Below are positions 1 through 8,840 of a stretch of 64,000 nucleotides of DNA, one piece after another. The notes below the pieces were generated by a model, which did no database searches, was not told where the DNA came from, and was given only the letters and a program-made list of their open reading frames with translations. Source of the stretch: JABMQB01 sp964575025 (GTDB lineage Bacteria; Bacteroidota; Bacteroidia; Bacteroidales; Prolixibacteraceae). The stretch spans positions 17,275 through 81,274 of the forward strand of contig CAZNPV010000013.1 of assembly GCA_964575025.1 (NCBI GenBank), in the 5' to 3' direction. The position numbers were made by a program, and so were the translations under genes. How positions within the stretch are numbered: the stretch's first letter is position 1; each line of letters begins with the position of its first letter.

Positions 1-639
1 ACTACCGATGGATACGAAGGTTCCAGAATAGTTGAGCTTATTCCCAAACAGATCAGTACGAATGCCGATAACGGGGTCACCTACGATGTGGAAGACTGGT
101 TCAGATTTACGGCCAGCAATGTATATTCGAAAATTTCCACTACCTATAGTGCTTTCCACGATTTATTGGTCCAGGCCGATTTGGCTTTACCCAATGAATA
201 TCGATACACGTTCCTTTCCGAGAGCGAAATCTATACCATATTTATACCCACTCAGGAGGCCATAGAAAATTATAATTTCAGCCTCTTAACAAAAGAGGAG
301 TTGCAAAAACTGCTGCAGTTGCATTTCATTCAGGGTAAAATGATCTTCACCGACGGCAATGCCCCGTCGGGATATTATGAAACAACCCGGAAAGATGAAC
401 AATCGACGGAATTCTCAACGTTCTTTACTAAAATCTATGTCGATACCGGCTACGATATCATTCATATTCCTGCCAAAGACGGAACCCACTATCTTACGGT
501 GGAAGAATCTCCGAAAGCCAATCAGATTATGGCACGCAATATTGGGGAAGCGGATGCAGTATTCCCTGTACTCTCCTCTACAGCAGTTATTCATGAGATT
601 GACCGGGTGCTTCAATTTGAAGAATTAGATACAAAATAG
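1..639 (+). CDS. Fasciclin-domain lipoprotein, 5' end cut by the window
   Basis: The frame is open from base 1, so the N-terminus lies outside the window; the ATG at 88 is internal. The visible part has a fasciclin-like (FAS1) stretch: a 'YTIFIPTQEAIENY' segment, a short helix (LTKEELQKLL), an LHFIQGKM strand and a final VIHEIDRVLQF strand. FAS1 domains are extracellular adhesion or matrix modules; in Bacteroidota they often occur in lipoproteins beside SusC/SusD genes. It ends 49 bp before SusC1, and two further fasciclin proteins lie at 5521 and 7108, so it probably belongs to the same glycan-uptake operon. Ligand unknown. Confidence 0.7.
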   Translation, partial: TTDGYEGSRIVELIPKQISTNADNGVTYDVEDWFRFTASNVYSKISTTYSAFHDLLVQADLALPNEYRYTFLSESEIYTIFIPTQEAIENYNFSLLTKEELQKLLQLHFIQGKMIFTDGNAPSGYYETTRKDEQSTEFSTFFTKIYVDTGYDIIHIPAKDGTHYLTVEESPKANQIMARNIGEADAVFPVLSSTAVIHEIDRVLQFEELDTK

Positions 640-688
640 AACAGATTAAATTATTTTAGATTCATAAATCCAAAGGTTTTTGTACGAA

Positions 689-3600
689 ATGAAAAACATC
701 AGAAAAACCATCATACTTCTTCTTCTGGCCTTTTTTAGTTTTCTCCGGGGGTATGCACAGGAAGAAACGATCATCACGGGCCGAATAGTTGATAAAGCGG
801 ATAAAACAACCATTATTGGAGCCAACATTATTGAATATGACAGCGAAGACCGTGTCGTGAGTGGTACAACATCCGATGTGAACGGTAACTTTGTTTACGA
901 GATGGTTGATCCTTCCAATACGGTTAAAGTCAGTGTAATCGGCTATGCAACCCAGACCATTGAAGTGGATCCATCGAAGCCTATTGTCGTGGAGTTAAGT
1001 TCCGACGACATTGCCATTGGCGAGGTAACGATAACGGCTGAAGCCAGGACAAGCAACCGGTTAACAAATGTAGCAGAACGCGACGATGCTTCCTCCACGG
1101 TAAAGATTGATCTGGTTGAAATGCAGGATGCAGGAATTACATCCGCTGCGGATGCACTGCAGGGAAGGGTCAGTGGGCTCGATATTATCAGTGCTTCCGG
1201 TGATCCCGGTGCCGGCTCCCAACTGGTTATCCGTGGGTTAGGATCCATGAGTGGCAGTTCTCCTCTGATCGTTATCGACGGAATCCCTCAGATGAAAGTG
1301 AGCAGCGCCCAGCTCGACCTGAGCTCTGCCAACCAGGAGGATATCAGTGAACTGGTAAACATCGCCCTCCAGGATATAAAATCCATTGAGGTGCTGAAAG
1401 ATGCTGCTTCCACGTCCATTTACGGATCCAGGGGCGCCGATGGTGTATTGCTGATTGAAACCCATAAAGGAAGAATGGGAGCCGTACAGTTTGACTATAC
1501 CTTTAAAAGCAGTGTAAATATCCAGCCGGATCAAATTCCTATGTTGAACGGTGATGAGTACATTATGCTGCAGCTTGAAGAATGGCACAACAGCCAGGGG
1601 GTTTTTGATATTCCGCCGGAAATAGCATACGACAGGGATTTCGATGATTTTTACAACTATTCTGCCAATACCGACTGGATCGGGGCAATTACGCAAACAG
1701 GTTTTACCCAGGACCACTTCTTCAATATCTCCGGAGGAGGGGAAAAAACCCGGTATTATACCTCATTCAGCTATGTCGATGAAGGAGGGACAACAATCAA
1801 TACCAGCAGCAAAAGGTTTTCCACCCGTTTGAACCTTGATTATTTTCTTTCCAGGAAGTTGTTTTTCTCGATTCAGTTTAATTACAACCGGAATGCCCGC
1901 GAAGGAAATGTAACCCCCTGGGGAAGGAGCAATGTTCGATCTATTGCTTACCGGAAGGCCCCCAATATGAGCATCTGGGAATACGACCATGAAGGAAAGC
2001 CTACAGGTGAATATTTTTCTCCCATTAACAGTTATCAGGGAAGTGGAGCCAGCTACTACAACCCTGTTGCTTTAGCGGAACTCGGATATGACAACTCCCT
2101 CTCCAATTCCCTGCAGAATACCTTTATTCTACGCTACACGATCAATGATCTTTTAACCTTCAACGAAACGGTGACCTATCAGTACAACGGATCAAAGTCA
2201 GAAGCCTATATTCCTTACAATGCATTGGGTGTAGACTGGCTGGATATGGACGTTAATCAAGCTGAAGAAGGAAACAACATAAGTTCCTCCATAAAGACCG
2301 AAAGTACCCTGAGCATCAATAATCCGTTTAAAAATGAGGATCATTCCATTTCAGGAACCATTGGATGGCTTACCGAGCAGCAATACAGCGAATGGTTAAA
2401 CATTCAAAGCAACAAATTGCCGAGTGTGGATCTTCAGGATCCGGCTATCACCGGACAGATTAGATATATTGGATCGGGTTTGGGGGAACGCAGGGATTTG
2501 AGTGGCCTGGCCAATGTAAACTATAAGTTCAAAGACCGTTATCTCTTCAATGCCAACTTCCGGGCTGATGCCAACTCGGCTTTTGGGATTAACCACCGGT
2601 GGGTTACTTTTTACGGAGTTAAGTTCGGATGGAGATTTGCCAGTGAAGCTTTTCTGGATTCCTGGGATTGGCTGGGTAACGAAAGCCGTTTTATTGTGAA
2701 CTTCGGGAAAGCCGGCAGGCAGCCTTCCGATACCTATGCCCGTTTTGCGACCTATGAATCGACAGGCACCGGGGTCTATATTACCAATCCGGCAATTGTG
2801 CCAACAAGCATTCAGCTGAGCAACATGATGGCTGAGTCGGTCTATTCCTATGATATCGGCGGAGAATTGTATCTTTTCAATGACCGGATTTATATGCAGG
2901 GACAGTTTTACGATAAAGTAACCCATGACCTTCTTTTCACCGGCTATGCCATTCCCTCTTCTTCCGGATTCGGAAGCCTGAGATATTTGAATGCAGGGAA
3001 ATTACGCAATACAGGTTGGGATTTTATGGCCGACGGAACCGTGATCAATAAAAGAGATTTCAGGTTGGCATTTAATTTCAATATTTCCCATAACGTGAAT
3101 ATGTTTACTGAACTACCCAATAATTTCGTTACCGAAAGGGACGTTTCCGTTGGAAACGGGCAATATCCGAAGAGGGTCATTGAAGGGGAAGCCATCGGAT
3201 CCTTTTTCGGATTCAGGTACCTTGGAGTGTGGCCCAGCGATGAAGACGTGAAAGCGTATGATGAAGAAGGCAATATCCTTGTTGACAGTGAAGGAGTTCC
3301 TGTGCCGCTTTCTTATCTGGGAACTTACAATTTCAAAGGAGGAGATGCCATTTATAAAGACCTGAACTATGACGGGGTAATTGATCTGAATGATGTTGAA
3401 TATATTGGAGATTCAAACCCGGATTATATAGGAGGTTTTGGTTCTAACCTGAGGTATAAGAATTTTGATTTTTCATTCAGTTTCCACTATCGGTTAGGTT
3501 TTGATATTGTAAATGGTGTGGCCATATCTACCGAAGGAATGGGTGACAGGAACAACCAAAGCAAAGCAGTATTAAACCGCTGGAGGGTTCAGGGTCAGGA

Positions 3601-3922
3601 CGAGGAAGGAATGTTGCCCCGGGCTTACCTCAATCATCCCTGCAATAACCTGGGATCAGACCGGTATGTCGAAAGAGGAGATTTTATCCGCCTGAACAAT
3701 ATAAAACTGGGATACCGTTTCAAAAAAGAATTCTGTGATAAGTTAGGCATACGAAATGCAACCCTTGCTATGAGCGCCCGGAAATTGATGACATTTACAA
3801 GTTATACCGGGCAGGATCCCGAAGTGGGAGTTGCAGGAGGGGATCCTTTCTGGATGGGGGTAGATAATGCCAGAACCCCACCCTCCAAAATAGTGACATT
3901 TACATTATCTGTTGGTTTCTAA
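689..3922 (+). CDS. SusC/RagA-family TonB-dependent outer-membrane receptor (SusC1)
   Basis: An outer-membrane TonB-dependent transporter that should pair with the SusD lipoprotein just downstream to import oligosaccharides or peptides. From the ATG at 689 (a TTG at 680 would add three residues) there is a signal peptide ending near GYAQ, a carboxypeptidase-regulatory-like domain (residues about 25-95, 'GRIVDKADKTTIIGANI'), then a plug domain with the SusC hallmarks 'ALQGRVSGLDI', 'SQLVIRGLGS' and 'PLIVIDGIPQ', and a long beta-barrel ending in the aromatic strand 'IVTFTLSVGF'. The length of 1077 residues is normal for SusC. The stop is 9 bp before SusD1, which implies co-transcription. The substrate cannot be read from sequence. 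Confidence 0.95.
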   Translation: MKNIRKTIILLLLAFFSFLRGYAQEETIITGRIVDKADKTTIIGANIIEYDSEDRVVSGTTSDVNGNFVYEMVDPSNTVKVSVIGYATQTIEVDPSKPIVVELSSDDIAIGEVTITAEARTSNRLTNVAERDDASSTVKIDLVEMQDAGITSAADALQGRVSGLDIISASGDPGAGSQLVIRGLGSMSGSSPLIVIDGIPQMKVSSAQLDLSSANQEDISELVNIALQDIKSIEVLKDAASTSIYGSRGADGVLLIETHKGRMGAVQFDYTFKSSVNIQPDQIPMLNGDEYIMLQLEEWHNSQGVFDIPPEIAYDRDFDDFYNYSANTDWIGAITQTGFTQDHFFNISGGGEKTRYYTSFSYVDEGGTTINTSSKRFSTRLNLDYFLSRKLFFSIQFNYNRNAREGNVTPWGRSNVRSIAYRKAPNMSIWEYDHEGKPTGEYFSPINSYQGSGASYYNPVALAELGYDNSLSNSLQNTFILRYTINDLLTFNETVTYQYNGSKSEAYIPYNALGVDWLDMDVNQAEEGNNISSSIKTESTLSINNPFKNEDHSISGTIGWLTEQQYSEWLNIQSNKLPSVDLQDPAITGQIRYIGSGLGERRDLSGLANVNYKFKDRYLFNANFRADANSAFGINHRWVTFYGVKFGWRFASEAFLDSWDWLGNESRFIVNFGKAGRQPSDTYARFATYESTGTGVYITNPAIVPTSIQLSNMMAESVYSYDIGGELYLFNDRIYMQGQFYDKVTHDLLFTGYAIPSSSGFGSLRYLNAGKLRNTGWDFMADGTVINKRDFRLAFNFNISHNVNMFTELPNNFVTERDVSVGNGQYPKRVIEGEAIGSFFGFRYLGVWPSDEDVKAYDEEGNILVDSEGVPVPLSYLGTYNFKGGDAIYKDLNYDGVIDLNDVEYIGDSNPDYIGGFGSNLRYKNFDFSFSFHYRLGFDIVNGVAISTEGMGDRNNQSKAVLNRWRVQGQDEEGMLPRAYLNHPCNNLGSDRYVERGDFIRLNNIKLGYRFKKEFCDKLGIRNATLAMSARKLMTFTSYTGQDPEVGVAGGDPFWMGVDNARTPPSKIVTFTLSVGF

Positions 3923-3931
3923 AAGCAAATT

Positions 3932-5410
3932 ATGAAGGGTATGAAAATGAAAGTTAAATATATCGTTTTAGCAATTCTGCTTGCAGTGCAGTATTCATGC
4001 AGTGAATGGATGGAACTCCTGCCTCCCGGAGGGCTGATCAGGGAAGAGTTCTGGAAAACAAAAGAGGATGTCAATGCCGTGCTGATGGGAGCCTATGAAT
4101 CGTTTGCTTCCATGGACGGAACCCTTTTCCAGTTCGGCGAGATGAGAGCCGATATGCTTACCGATGATATCAACCTGGGAGGGACCCAGCGCAATATCAT
4201 GGAAGGGAATATTTATCCGGAAAACGGGATGAGCAACTGGTCCGGGTTTTATCGTATCATCAATTATACAAATGAAGTGATCAAAAATGCTCCTTTGGTA
4301 CAGGAAATTGATGATACCTATACCGACTATCAATTGAAGAGTGTCATGTCGGAGGCCTATTTTTTGCGAAGCCTGGCCTATTTTTACCTTGTCCGGATTT
4401 TTAAAGATGTGCCGCTTGTGCTGGAACCTACTGAAAGCGATGACAGCGAGGTTTATTTTCCTAAAACGGATGGCGATATGGTACTCGATTCCATGATTCT
4501 CGACCTGGAACAAAACAGGCAGTTTGCACCCACCGAATACAATACACTGGAAGAATACAGAGGCCGGGCAACCAAAGCAGCTTACGATGCCCTGATTGCT
4601 GACATTGCCCTCTGGAAATTTGATTACGAGAAGGTCATTAAACATGTGGAGTATATCGAAGCAAATGAGGAATATGAAATAATGCCCAATGATTTATGGT
4701 TTGATATTTTTTATCCGGGGAATTCACTGGAGGGGATCTTTGAATTTCAGTTCGATATGGCAAACGGACAACAAAACAGTGTCTATGGAATGACACAAAG
4801 GTTAAGCTATTCCTACGACCCGAGTCAGAAAGCCTTGCAAATGTTTGCACCTGAGTACGGCGCTGCTGAACTGATACGTGGGCAGAACTCTTCCATAGCA
4901 AAATACGGAGAAGATGATTTTATTGTCTGGAAATATGTAGGCAGGGAGCCCGATGGAATTTCAGTGCGTACAGGGATTGAGCAAACCAGTGCCAACTGGA
5001 TTGTTTACAGGCTGGCGGATGTGTTGCTGATGAAAGCCGAAGCGTTGTCCCAGCTTGAAAGATATACGGAGGCATTGAATATATTGAATGAAATCAGGGA
5101 ACGCGCCGATGTGCCTCCCCTGACACTGCCCAACTCAAAAATTGCTTTTGAAGATGCCATCATGGAGGAAAGAGCCCTCGAACTGGCATTTGAAGGGAAA
5201 AGATGGTTTGACCTGTTGCGGATGGGAAGAAGAAACAATTTCGCCAGGAAAGCTGACCTGATTGAGGTGATCATACAGAATGTCCCATCTACACAAAAAA
5301 GGATTCTGGCTACCAAATTAACCAATCCGCTGGGTTGGTATATGCCCATTCAGGAAAGCGAACTGGAACACAACCCGGCCCTGGTACAAAATCCGTATTA
5401 TAAGTTCTAA
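3932..5410 (+). CDS. SusD/RagB-family nutrient-binding lipoprotein (SusD1)
   Basis: Surface lipoprotein that lids the SusC1 barrel and binds the ligand. The N-terminus is a lipoprotein signal with the Cys in 'AVQYSCSEW'. The body shows SusD features: an early 'TKEDVNAVLMGAYESF' helix, the TPR-like 'SEAYFLRSLAYFYLVRIFKDVPLV' segment, and a C-terminal 'RIYRLADVLLMKAEAL'-type helix followed by 'ERALELAFEGKRWFDLLRMGR' and 'WYMPIQESELEHNP', the usual end of SusD proteins. Length 492 is typical. Three in-frame ATGs occur within the first 18 bases; the first is used here. Followed by 110 bp of non-coding DNA before the next fasciclin gene. Confidence 0.94.
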   Translation: MKGMKMKVKYIVLAILLAVQYSCSEWMELLPPGGLIREEFWKTKEDVNAVLMGAYESFASMDGTLFQFGEMRADMLTDDINLGGTQRNIMEGNIYPENGMSNWSGFYRIINYTNEVIKNAPLVQEIDDTYTDYQLKSVMSEAYFLRSLAYFYLVRIFKDVPLVLEPTESDDSEVYFPKTDGDMVLDSMILDLEQNRQFAPTEYNTLEEYRGRATKAAYDALIADIALWKFDYEKVIKHVEYIEANEEYEIMPNDLWFDIFYPGNSLEGIFEFQFDMANGQQNSVYGMTQRLSYSYDPSQKALQMFAPEYGAAELIRGQNSSIAKYGEDDFIVWKYVGREPDGISVRTGIEQTSANWIVYRLADVLLMKAEALSQLERYTEALNILNEIRERADVPPLTLPNSKIAFEDAIMEERALELAFEGKRWFDLLRMGRRNNFARKADLIEVIIQNVPSTQKRILATKLTNPLGWYMPIQESELEHNPALVQNPYYKF

Positions 5411-5460
5411 GATATACGATAAAAAAAACAAACAAGGATAAACAGATGAAACGAGTTCTG

Positions 5461-5485
5461 ATCCCGAAAGGTGTGGGGACGGGAT
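5461..5485. repeat. Small inverted repeat between SusD1 and the fasciclin gene
   Basis: Arms ATCCCG (5461-5466) and CGGGAT (5480-5485) lie in the 110-bp spacer, 36 bp before the next ATG. There is no T-run, so it is not an obvious terminator. It resembles other TCCCG/CGGGA hairpins in intergenic DNA of this window. Confidence 0.35.
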
Positions 5486-5520
5486 GAGTTCCATGAGGTG
5501 AAAAATATAAATTTAAACGA

Positions 5521-7092
5521 ATGAAAAAGTCCATTCTCATATTTGGTGTACTGACCGTCCTGTTATGGCATCATTCCTGTAAACCGGAAGAATTTGTGGA
5601 ACCCGGTTTTGAGGACATGATTCAAATGTCGATCTATGATTATATCGTGGACAGTACCGATAACCGTTGCAGCAGTTTCCTGCAAATACTGGAAATGGGG
5701 GGAATTGATAAAACAATAAGCGCTTATAATCCTGATGGAGAGGGTTATACATTATTCCTTCCGGATAATGACGCCATCGATCGTTTTATTGATCAGAGCA
5801 ATCAGTTTAATTCATTGAATGAAATATTAAACGACAAGGCTTTCAGTAGGATATTCAGCCGCTACCATGTGATCAACAAAGGCATTGAAACCAACGAATT
5901 TCCTTTTGGTGCTTTTCCGGAGCCGACACTTTCAAAGGACTTCCTGACCGTTACCTTTGTTTTGGAAGAAGATACCGCTTACTATAAGATAAACAATCAG
6001 GCGCCTGTCGTGCTGGAAGATATAGAAGCATCAAACGGCTGGATTCACCAAATCAGTGAAGCCTTGATCCCGGTGACATTCACTACGTATAACTGGCTTG
6101 AAATGAATCCGGGGTATTCCATCTTTAAGGAAGCGGTAGATATTACCGGATTCAAAGAGGTGTTAGACCGCAGTATGAAAGATGAAACCAAAAAAGTCCA
6201 GCCCGTAACCTTGTTGCTGGAACCGGATCAAATCTACAACCAAGGCAAAATAAGTTCACTGAATGATCTGATTGCCAAGGTAAGTCCGAACAATACAAAT
6301 TATACCGATCCTGTGAATCCGCTTTACAATTATGTGGGGTATCATGTTTTATCCGGCAACCTTTATCTGGATGATTTTGAAGGGATTATAACTAACTACA
6401 GTACCTTTTCTGACATTCCGTTAAATATTAACGGGAAGGGAATCGACCTGGCCATCAACAAAGCCAAGCAAGTGTTTGATACCATAGTAACAGGTACCGA
6501 TACTACGTTTATTGATTATATCGGATTTGATTATGACAACAGCAACGTGATAACCCAGAGCGGCGCTATTCATTTCATCGACCGGATCATGACACAAAAA
6601 CCTCCTTCACGCTCCGATAAATATTATCAATTCCATGAGGAGTTGTTGCTCAATGAATACAAGGAAGAGGTAGGTGAATACCTGATCGAAGATACGACGG
6701 CCCTGCAGCGCATCAACTGGGAAGGTGCCGACCTGTTTTTTGTACAGCTTGCCGAGGAATCAGGAACCGGCTGGAGCGATGATTATCTGCAAATCGATGG
6801 TGATTTTAAAATATCTTATACCATTCCCAAAATTGTTCAGGGTAAATATACGGTATACCTTCGGGCAGAAGCCTACAACGCAGAAAACGCGTTGGTGGAA
6901 GTCTTTATAGATGGAAAGAAGATCGGAGGACTGATCGACTTTACCTACGGAGGATCGGGGAATTACCCGTTTGCCCAGAAGGAGTTGGGAACCATTGATT
7001 TTATTGTGTATTCCGAACATACCATTCGAATTGAATCCCTCATACCGGGACGGTTTTTATGGGATTATATTCATTTTGAACCATATAACTAA
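5521..7092 (+). CDS. Fasciclin-domain lipoprotein with C-terminal beta-sandwich
   Basis: Secreted lipoprotein: signal peptide with Cys at 'WHHSCKPEE'. Two FAS1-like regions can be traced, the first around residues 45-180 ('YTLFLPDNDAIDRFIDQ', 'IFSRYHVINKG', 'GWIHQISEALIPV') and the second around 185-360, ending 'NVITQSGAIHFIDRIM'. The last 130 residues look like a separate beta-sandwich ('ISYTIPKIVQGKYTVYLRAEAYN', 'ALVEVFIDGKKIGG', 'HTIRIESLIPGRFLWDYIHFEPYN'), similar in style to carbohydrate-binding or DUF5108-like ends of such proteins. It probably acts on the cell surface with the SusCD pair. The next gene begins 15 bp downstream. Confidence 0.8.
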   Translation: MKKSILIFGVLTVLLWHHSCKPEEFVEPGFEDMIQMSIYDYIVDSTDNRCSSFLQILEMGGIDKTISAYNPDGEGYTLFLPDNDAIDRFIDQSNQFNSLNEILNDKAFSRIFSRYHVINKGIETNEFPFGAFPEPTLSKDFLTVTFVLEEDTAYYKINNQAPVVLEDIEASNGWIHQISEALIPVTFTTYNWLEMNPGYSIFKEAVDITGFKEVLDRSMKDETKKVQPVTLLLEPDQIYNQGKISSLNDLIAKVSPNNTNYTDPVNPLYNYVGYHVLSGNLYLDDFEGIITNYSTFSDIPLNINGKGIDLAINKAKQVFDTIVTGTDTTFIDYIGFDYDNSNVITQSGAIHFIDRIMTQKPPSRSDKYYQFHEELLLNEYKEEVGEYLIEDTTALQRINWEGADLFFVQLAEESGTGWSDDYLQIDGDFKISYTIPKIVQGKYTVYLRAEAYNAENALVEVFIDGKKIGGLIDFTYGGSGNYPFAQKELGTIDFIVYSEHTIRIESLIPGRFLWDYIHFEPYN

Positions 7093-7107
7093 TTAATTTC
7101 TTGAGGA

Positions 7108-8688
7108 ATGAGATACAAAACAGGCATAGCAACCGTACTCGTCTTTATGACCTTACTGGGTTGTACCAAATACTGGGACGAACATTATTACGACGACACA
7201 CCTGAAACAGTGGACAGAAACGTTTGGGAAGCGATCCAGGAAGATCCGGAGCTATCGGAATTTGTAAGTGTTATTAAACAGTTTCAATATGATACCCTGT
7301 TTAATACGGATAATTCATATACCATCTTCCTGCCGGATAACGAAGCCTTTAACGCATTTCAGGACACCGGGACTGTTGATACGACGCTTGTGAAATACCA
7401 TATTTCCGAACAATTTATTCAGGCGAATCTTGTGAATGGAAAAAGGCAGATCCTTACCCTGAGTAAAAAGTTTGCCTTACTGGAAAATTACGGAAGCATC
7501 ACCAGACTGGATGGACTAGAAACGGATTTTGAAAGCCCCTTGTACAGGAATGGTAAATATTATAAAATGAGCCATGTAGCGGTTCCAAAACCCAATTTGT
7601 ATGAATACATTGCCCTGTCTAATCCCATCTTAAAACGATTTATTGATGAGCAGGATTCCATCGTACTCGACAAAGAAAGAAGCCGCCCGATCGGGTTCGA
7701 TGAATATGGAAATACCATTTATGATACAGTGGCTGAAACGATCAATATGTTTGAAGAGGAATATTTCCCTATCAAGCATGAATTCAGAACCCGGGGAGCT
7801 ACCCTGGCCTTTCCTGTGTCGGATGTGTATTACAATGCCCTTACCGGGATGGCACAGAAACTCGGATTGATCGATTACAATGACATACCCTATGACTGGC
7901 AGGAGAAAATTCTTATTCCGGAATTCTTGTATCAGGGGGTATTCGAAAACCGGCTTGAAGAAAATGAATTCATGAAGCAGTATGAAAGGGATTCGGTAAA
8001 ACTGATGAATGTTCTGGGTGATAGTGTACCCATTAATTACACCCCTGCTGATAAAGTGATCTGTAGCAATGGATATGGATACAGCTATTCCGAATATACC
8101 ATTCCGGATTCATTGTTTTTGGAAGGAACCTTACATGAAGCGGAATGGCTCATGAGAGCTTCCGGTCTGAATAAATACAGCTGGAAGAAATATGTAACAG
8201 TGAAAAGCGATGTTGCAGTTGAGCCGGTTAAATCCTTCATCGGTTCTGCTTCCGCAGATTCCGTAATGTCTCTCTCCTTACCCAGAAAATATTCGGGTCA
8301 GTTTGAAATAACATTCAGAACAAAGTGGAGTTTATTCCCCGGAAAATACCTGATGATCATACGAACCAACATGAACGTGGGTGGTTCCTACGATATCTAT
8401 GTGAACGATGAATTGGTACGTACTTTCGACTGGTATGATTATACGCGGTACAGAGGAGTCTATACCAGTGTAACCGGGGAACGCGTCTACAAGGAAGGTA
8501 CCTATAATTACCTGGATTGCTGGGTGGAAAGCATCTGGGAGTATGGTAAACCAGAAATTAAATTTGTTTATAAAGGCCCGGGATATTTATCCAATAACGG
8601 ATTGATTCTCGACTTTATCGAATTTATTCCGGAAGATAGCTGGGAAGGGTATGTTACCTATTTAAGGTCTAAAGAGTATAACGACTAA
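7108..8688 (+). CDS. Fasciclin-domain lipoprotein
   Basis: Paralogue-like partner of the previous gene. Lipoprotein signal peptide with Cys at 'MTLLGCTKYW'. A FAS1 region begins near residue 40 ('VWEAIQEDPELSEFVSVIKQF', 'YTIFLPDNEAFNAFQD', 'LVKYHISEQF'). A second, more divergent repeat follows, and a C-terminal beta-sandwich (about residues 395-526: 'GQFEITFRTKWSLFPGKYLMII', 'SYDIYVNDELVRTFDWYDYTRY', 'LILDFIEFIPED') has the same plan as in the upstream protein. Located 15 bp after that gene and 5 bp before the longest possible SusC2 frame, so part of the same transcription unit. Binding target unknown. Confidence 0.8.
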   Translation: MRYKTGIATVLVFMTLLGCTKYWDEHYYDDTPETVDRNVWEAIQEDPELSEFVSVIKQFQYDTLFNTDNSYTIFLPDNEAFNAFQDTGTVDTTLVKYHISEQFIQANLVNGKRQILTLSKKFALLENYGSITRLDGLETDFESPLYRNGKYYKMSHVAVPKPNLYEYIALSNPILKRFIDEQDSIVLDKERSRPIGFDEYGNTIYDTVAETINMFEEEYFPIKHEFRTRGATLAFPVSDVYYNALTGMAQKLGLIDYNDIPYDWQEKILIPEFLYQGVFENRLEENEFMKQYERDSVKLMNVLGDSVPINYTPADKVICSNGYGYSYSEYTIPDSLFLEGTLHEAEWLMRASGLNKYSWKKYVTVKSDVAVEPVKSFIGSASADSVMSLSLPRKYSGQFEITFRTKWSLFPGKYLMIIRTNMNVGGSYDIYVNDELVRTFDWYDYTRYRGVYTSVTGERVYKEGTYNYLDCWVESIWEYGKPEIKFVYKGPGYLSNNGLILDFIEFIPEDSWEGYVTYLRSKEYND

Positions 8689-8840
8689 TACGGATGAAAA
8701 AAACATTCACGAATAGTATCGATTTTATTTACCGTATAAAAAAAATGGCTGAGTCCAACGGTATGCTGAAATTAAGGAGGAATTATATTCAAACTGCCGA
8801 AATAAGAGGTGGTTTCAATATAAAGCAAATACACAGTGTT